This document shows, in pieces, positions 63,101-64,000 of a stretch of 64,000 bases of DNA. Under the pieces are notes generated by a model, which did no database searches, was not told the origin of the DNA, and saw nothing but the letters and a program-made list of their open reading frames with translations. Made by a program: the position numbers and the translations under genes. This DNA comes from Petroclostridium xylanilyticum (GTDB taxonomy: Bacteria; Bacillota; Clostridia; SK-Y3), in contig NZ_NPML01000018.1 of the NCBI RefSeq assembly GCF_002252565.1, positions 365,907 to 429,906 on the forward strand, in the 5' to 3' direction. The first letter of the stretch is position 1. Each line of letters begins with the position of its first letter.

Positions 63101-63230
63101 GTTTTACACTCCCCCTTTTGGTTTCCTTTTCGGGGTTTTCGACTAATTCAAAGCCTTTCTTCATAAGCGCTTCCGCCTTTTCCTTACTGGCGACAATCTT
63201 ATGGACGTTATCTTTTTTAAGTTCTATCAT
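63078..63230 (-). CDS. Small phage protein (50 aa) after capsid gene
   Basis: The ATG at 63230 follows AGGGTAAAAG, only 20 bp after the capsid stop. The product (MIELKKDNVHKIVASKEKAE ... EPADN) is charged and helical, and overlaps the start of the connector gene by 23 bp. Short Lys/Glu proteins at this place are common in PBSX-like phages. Confidence 0.65.
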   Translation of the reverse strand: MIELKKDNVHKIVASKEKAEALMKKGFELVENPEKETKRGSVKRGEPADN

Positions 63231-63250
63231 CTTTTACCCTCCTTCCCGGA

Positions 63251-64000
63251 TTAAGCAAGAGCCTCTTTGATATTAACCCATACCAGATCCCAGGCATTAT
63301 CCATGATGAACAACTCATGATACTTCCTGTAGTCAATCTTCCATGCATTGGCTTTCTGGTTTTCCATAGGGCTGAATATCCTTATTACGTCAGTCTTGCT
63401 TATTGCTATAGGGCACCTTCTTGCACAGATGATCCAGTTAATATTCTTTGCACCGGCAGCTGCAACAAATCCTCCTTCTTCCTGTCCTGTAGTAGTACCG
63501 TCATAGAAAGTGTATGCAGTTTTCATCCTGCCGGAAGGCACTTTGATTATCGGGTCCCCATCAAGAGACTTTACCTTTGTATTGAATGCGCCAGAGGTAA
63601 AATCCATTACATCCAGTTTCTTTGCTATTTCTGATGTATTCTCAAGGACCGTCGCAGTGGGTATAGCCATGGTGATGACGAGCTGCACTCCGTCTCCTGC
63701 AATATCGAGTACTTTCTCGATGTCGAATTTCAGCTTTGTCAATATATCGGATGCGGAAGGCGTATATCCGGCAGTTACCTTCCCTTTGGCTATAGCCCCT
63801 GTAGCAATCTTGCTGTACCTGTAAGCATCAATTTCGGGGACTACTTTTGTTCTCTGGAATTCTCCCATAACAGTCCCCGCGGCATTGACAAAGTTTGTTT
63901 CGTCAACATCCATGGCATCAAGCTGGAATGTTCTGCCTCTGTCCTGACCCATAGTCAGAGTTTGATACACATAACTTACAGAACCCTGTGTAAAACCGTT
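63251..64000 (-). CDS. Major capsid protein (XkdG-like), partial at right edge
   Basis: The frame is open to the window edge; a GTG at 63970 is internal, because in-frame codons continue upstream (GFTQGSVSYVYQ). The visible 250 residues end DNAWDLVWVNIKEALA and include VVPEIDAYRYSKIA and KVPSGRMKTAYTFYDG, as in phage capsids of this group. It forms the head shell. Confidence 0.85.
   Translation of the reverse strand, partial: NGFTQGSVSYVYQTLTMGQDRGRTFQLDAMDVDETNFVNAAGTVMGEFQRTKVVPEIDAYRYSKIATGAIAKGKVTAGYTPSASDILTKLKFDIEKVLDIAGDGVQLVITMAIPTATVLENTSEIAKKLDVMDFTSGAFNTKVKSLDGDPIIKVPSGRMKTAYTFYDGTTTGQEEGGFVAAAGAKNINWIICARRCPIAISKTDVIRIFSPMENQKANAWKIDYRKYHELFIMDNAWDLVWVNIKEALA

Larger units (their letters stand above)
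48275..64000. mobile_element. PBSX-like myoviral prophage, left part
   Basis: Runs from the tRNA-Ser remnant to the right edge. Gene order on the minus strand from right to left is capsid, connectors, sheath, tube, chaperone, tape measure, LysM, baseplate, fibre, holin, amidase, which matches the xkd order of B. subtilis PBSX. Plus-strand cargo (hicAB and a lipobox-less exported protein) lies near the att end. Integrase, portal, terminase and replication genes are not in the window. Confidence 0.85.

Overview
The window looks like an anaerobic low-GC Firmicute of the class Clostridia. It is AT-rich with strong AGGAGG-type ribosome binding sites, and it carries a bifunctional AdhE, clostridial-type agr peptide signalling, a 2-hydroxyacyl-CoA dehydratase subunit, an FHA-FtsW/RodA-PBP operon and a PBSX-like myoviral prophage. 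I cannot name the species from sequence alone.

Layout. (1) 1-2.4 kb: a 2-hydroxyacyl-CoA dehydratase-like gene behind a short structured leader RNA, and a short RlmN/Cfr-like radical SAM gene. (2) 2.4-25.3 kb: an accessory island that is the most interesting part of the window. It holds six copies, in varying states of repair, of one module: an exported-protein operon, a divergent operator-promoter, and agrB-agrD. The operator is two back-to-back pairs of 9-bp direct repeats with 12-bp spacers, the arrangement bound by AgrA-type LytTR regulators. It sits 6 bp from the -35 box of each of two divergent promoters, and this geometry is identical in every complete copy. Only one complete agrC-agrA pair is present (23279-25275). 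The exported products differ from module to module: a papain-like cysteine peptidase with a membrane-anchored partner, a protein with a glycine-rich hydrophobic segment followed by a 64-aa two-helix protein, and several small secreted proteins. I infer a quorum-controlled, diversified set of exported effectors, possibly antagonistic, with small membrane partners. The island is broken up by three REP-associated tyrosine transposase units, two decayed IS1182-type elements, one IS4-type insertion with an intact 9-bp target duplication, and a 3.1-kb near-identical duplication.

(3) 25.6-39.5 kb: ordinary chromosomal genes. These are asnB, a chemotaxis receptor with a C-terminal sensor domain, a four-gene ABC-2 export operon, an FHA-FtsW-PBP operon, uppP and an HD-domain protein. 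(4) 39.5-48.3 kb: a decayed zone with remnants of a Na+-decarboxylase beta subunit, a collapsed RND/adaptor/TolC efflux operon, a truncated Crp-like protein, and RloB and ImmA/IrrE pieces. It also holds an iron-sulfur membrane protein with a TetR regulator and matching operators, adhE, and between tetR and adhE a strongly predicted ~405-nt structured noncoding RNA (43678-44083, minus strand) that I cannot assign to a family.

(5) 48.3-64 kb: the left part of a prophage integrated in the 3' half of a tRNA-Ser gene. From the att remnant inward it has small cargo genes including hicAB, then lysis, tail fibre, baseplate, tail and head genes in PBSX (xkd) order on the minus strand, running off the right edge inside the major capsid gene. 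The tail chaperone carries a classic A-AAA-AAC slippery site.
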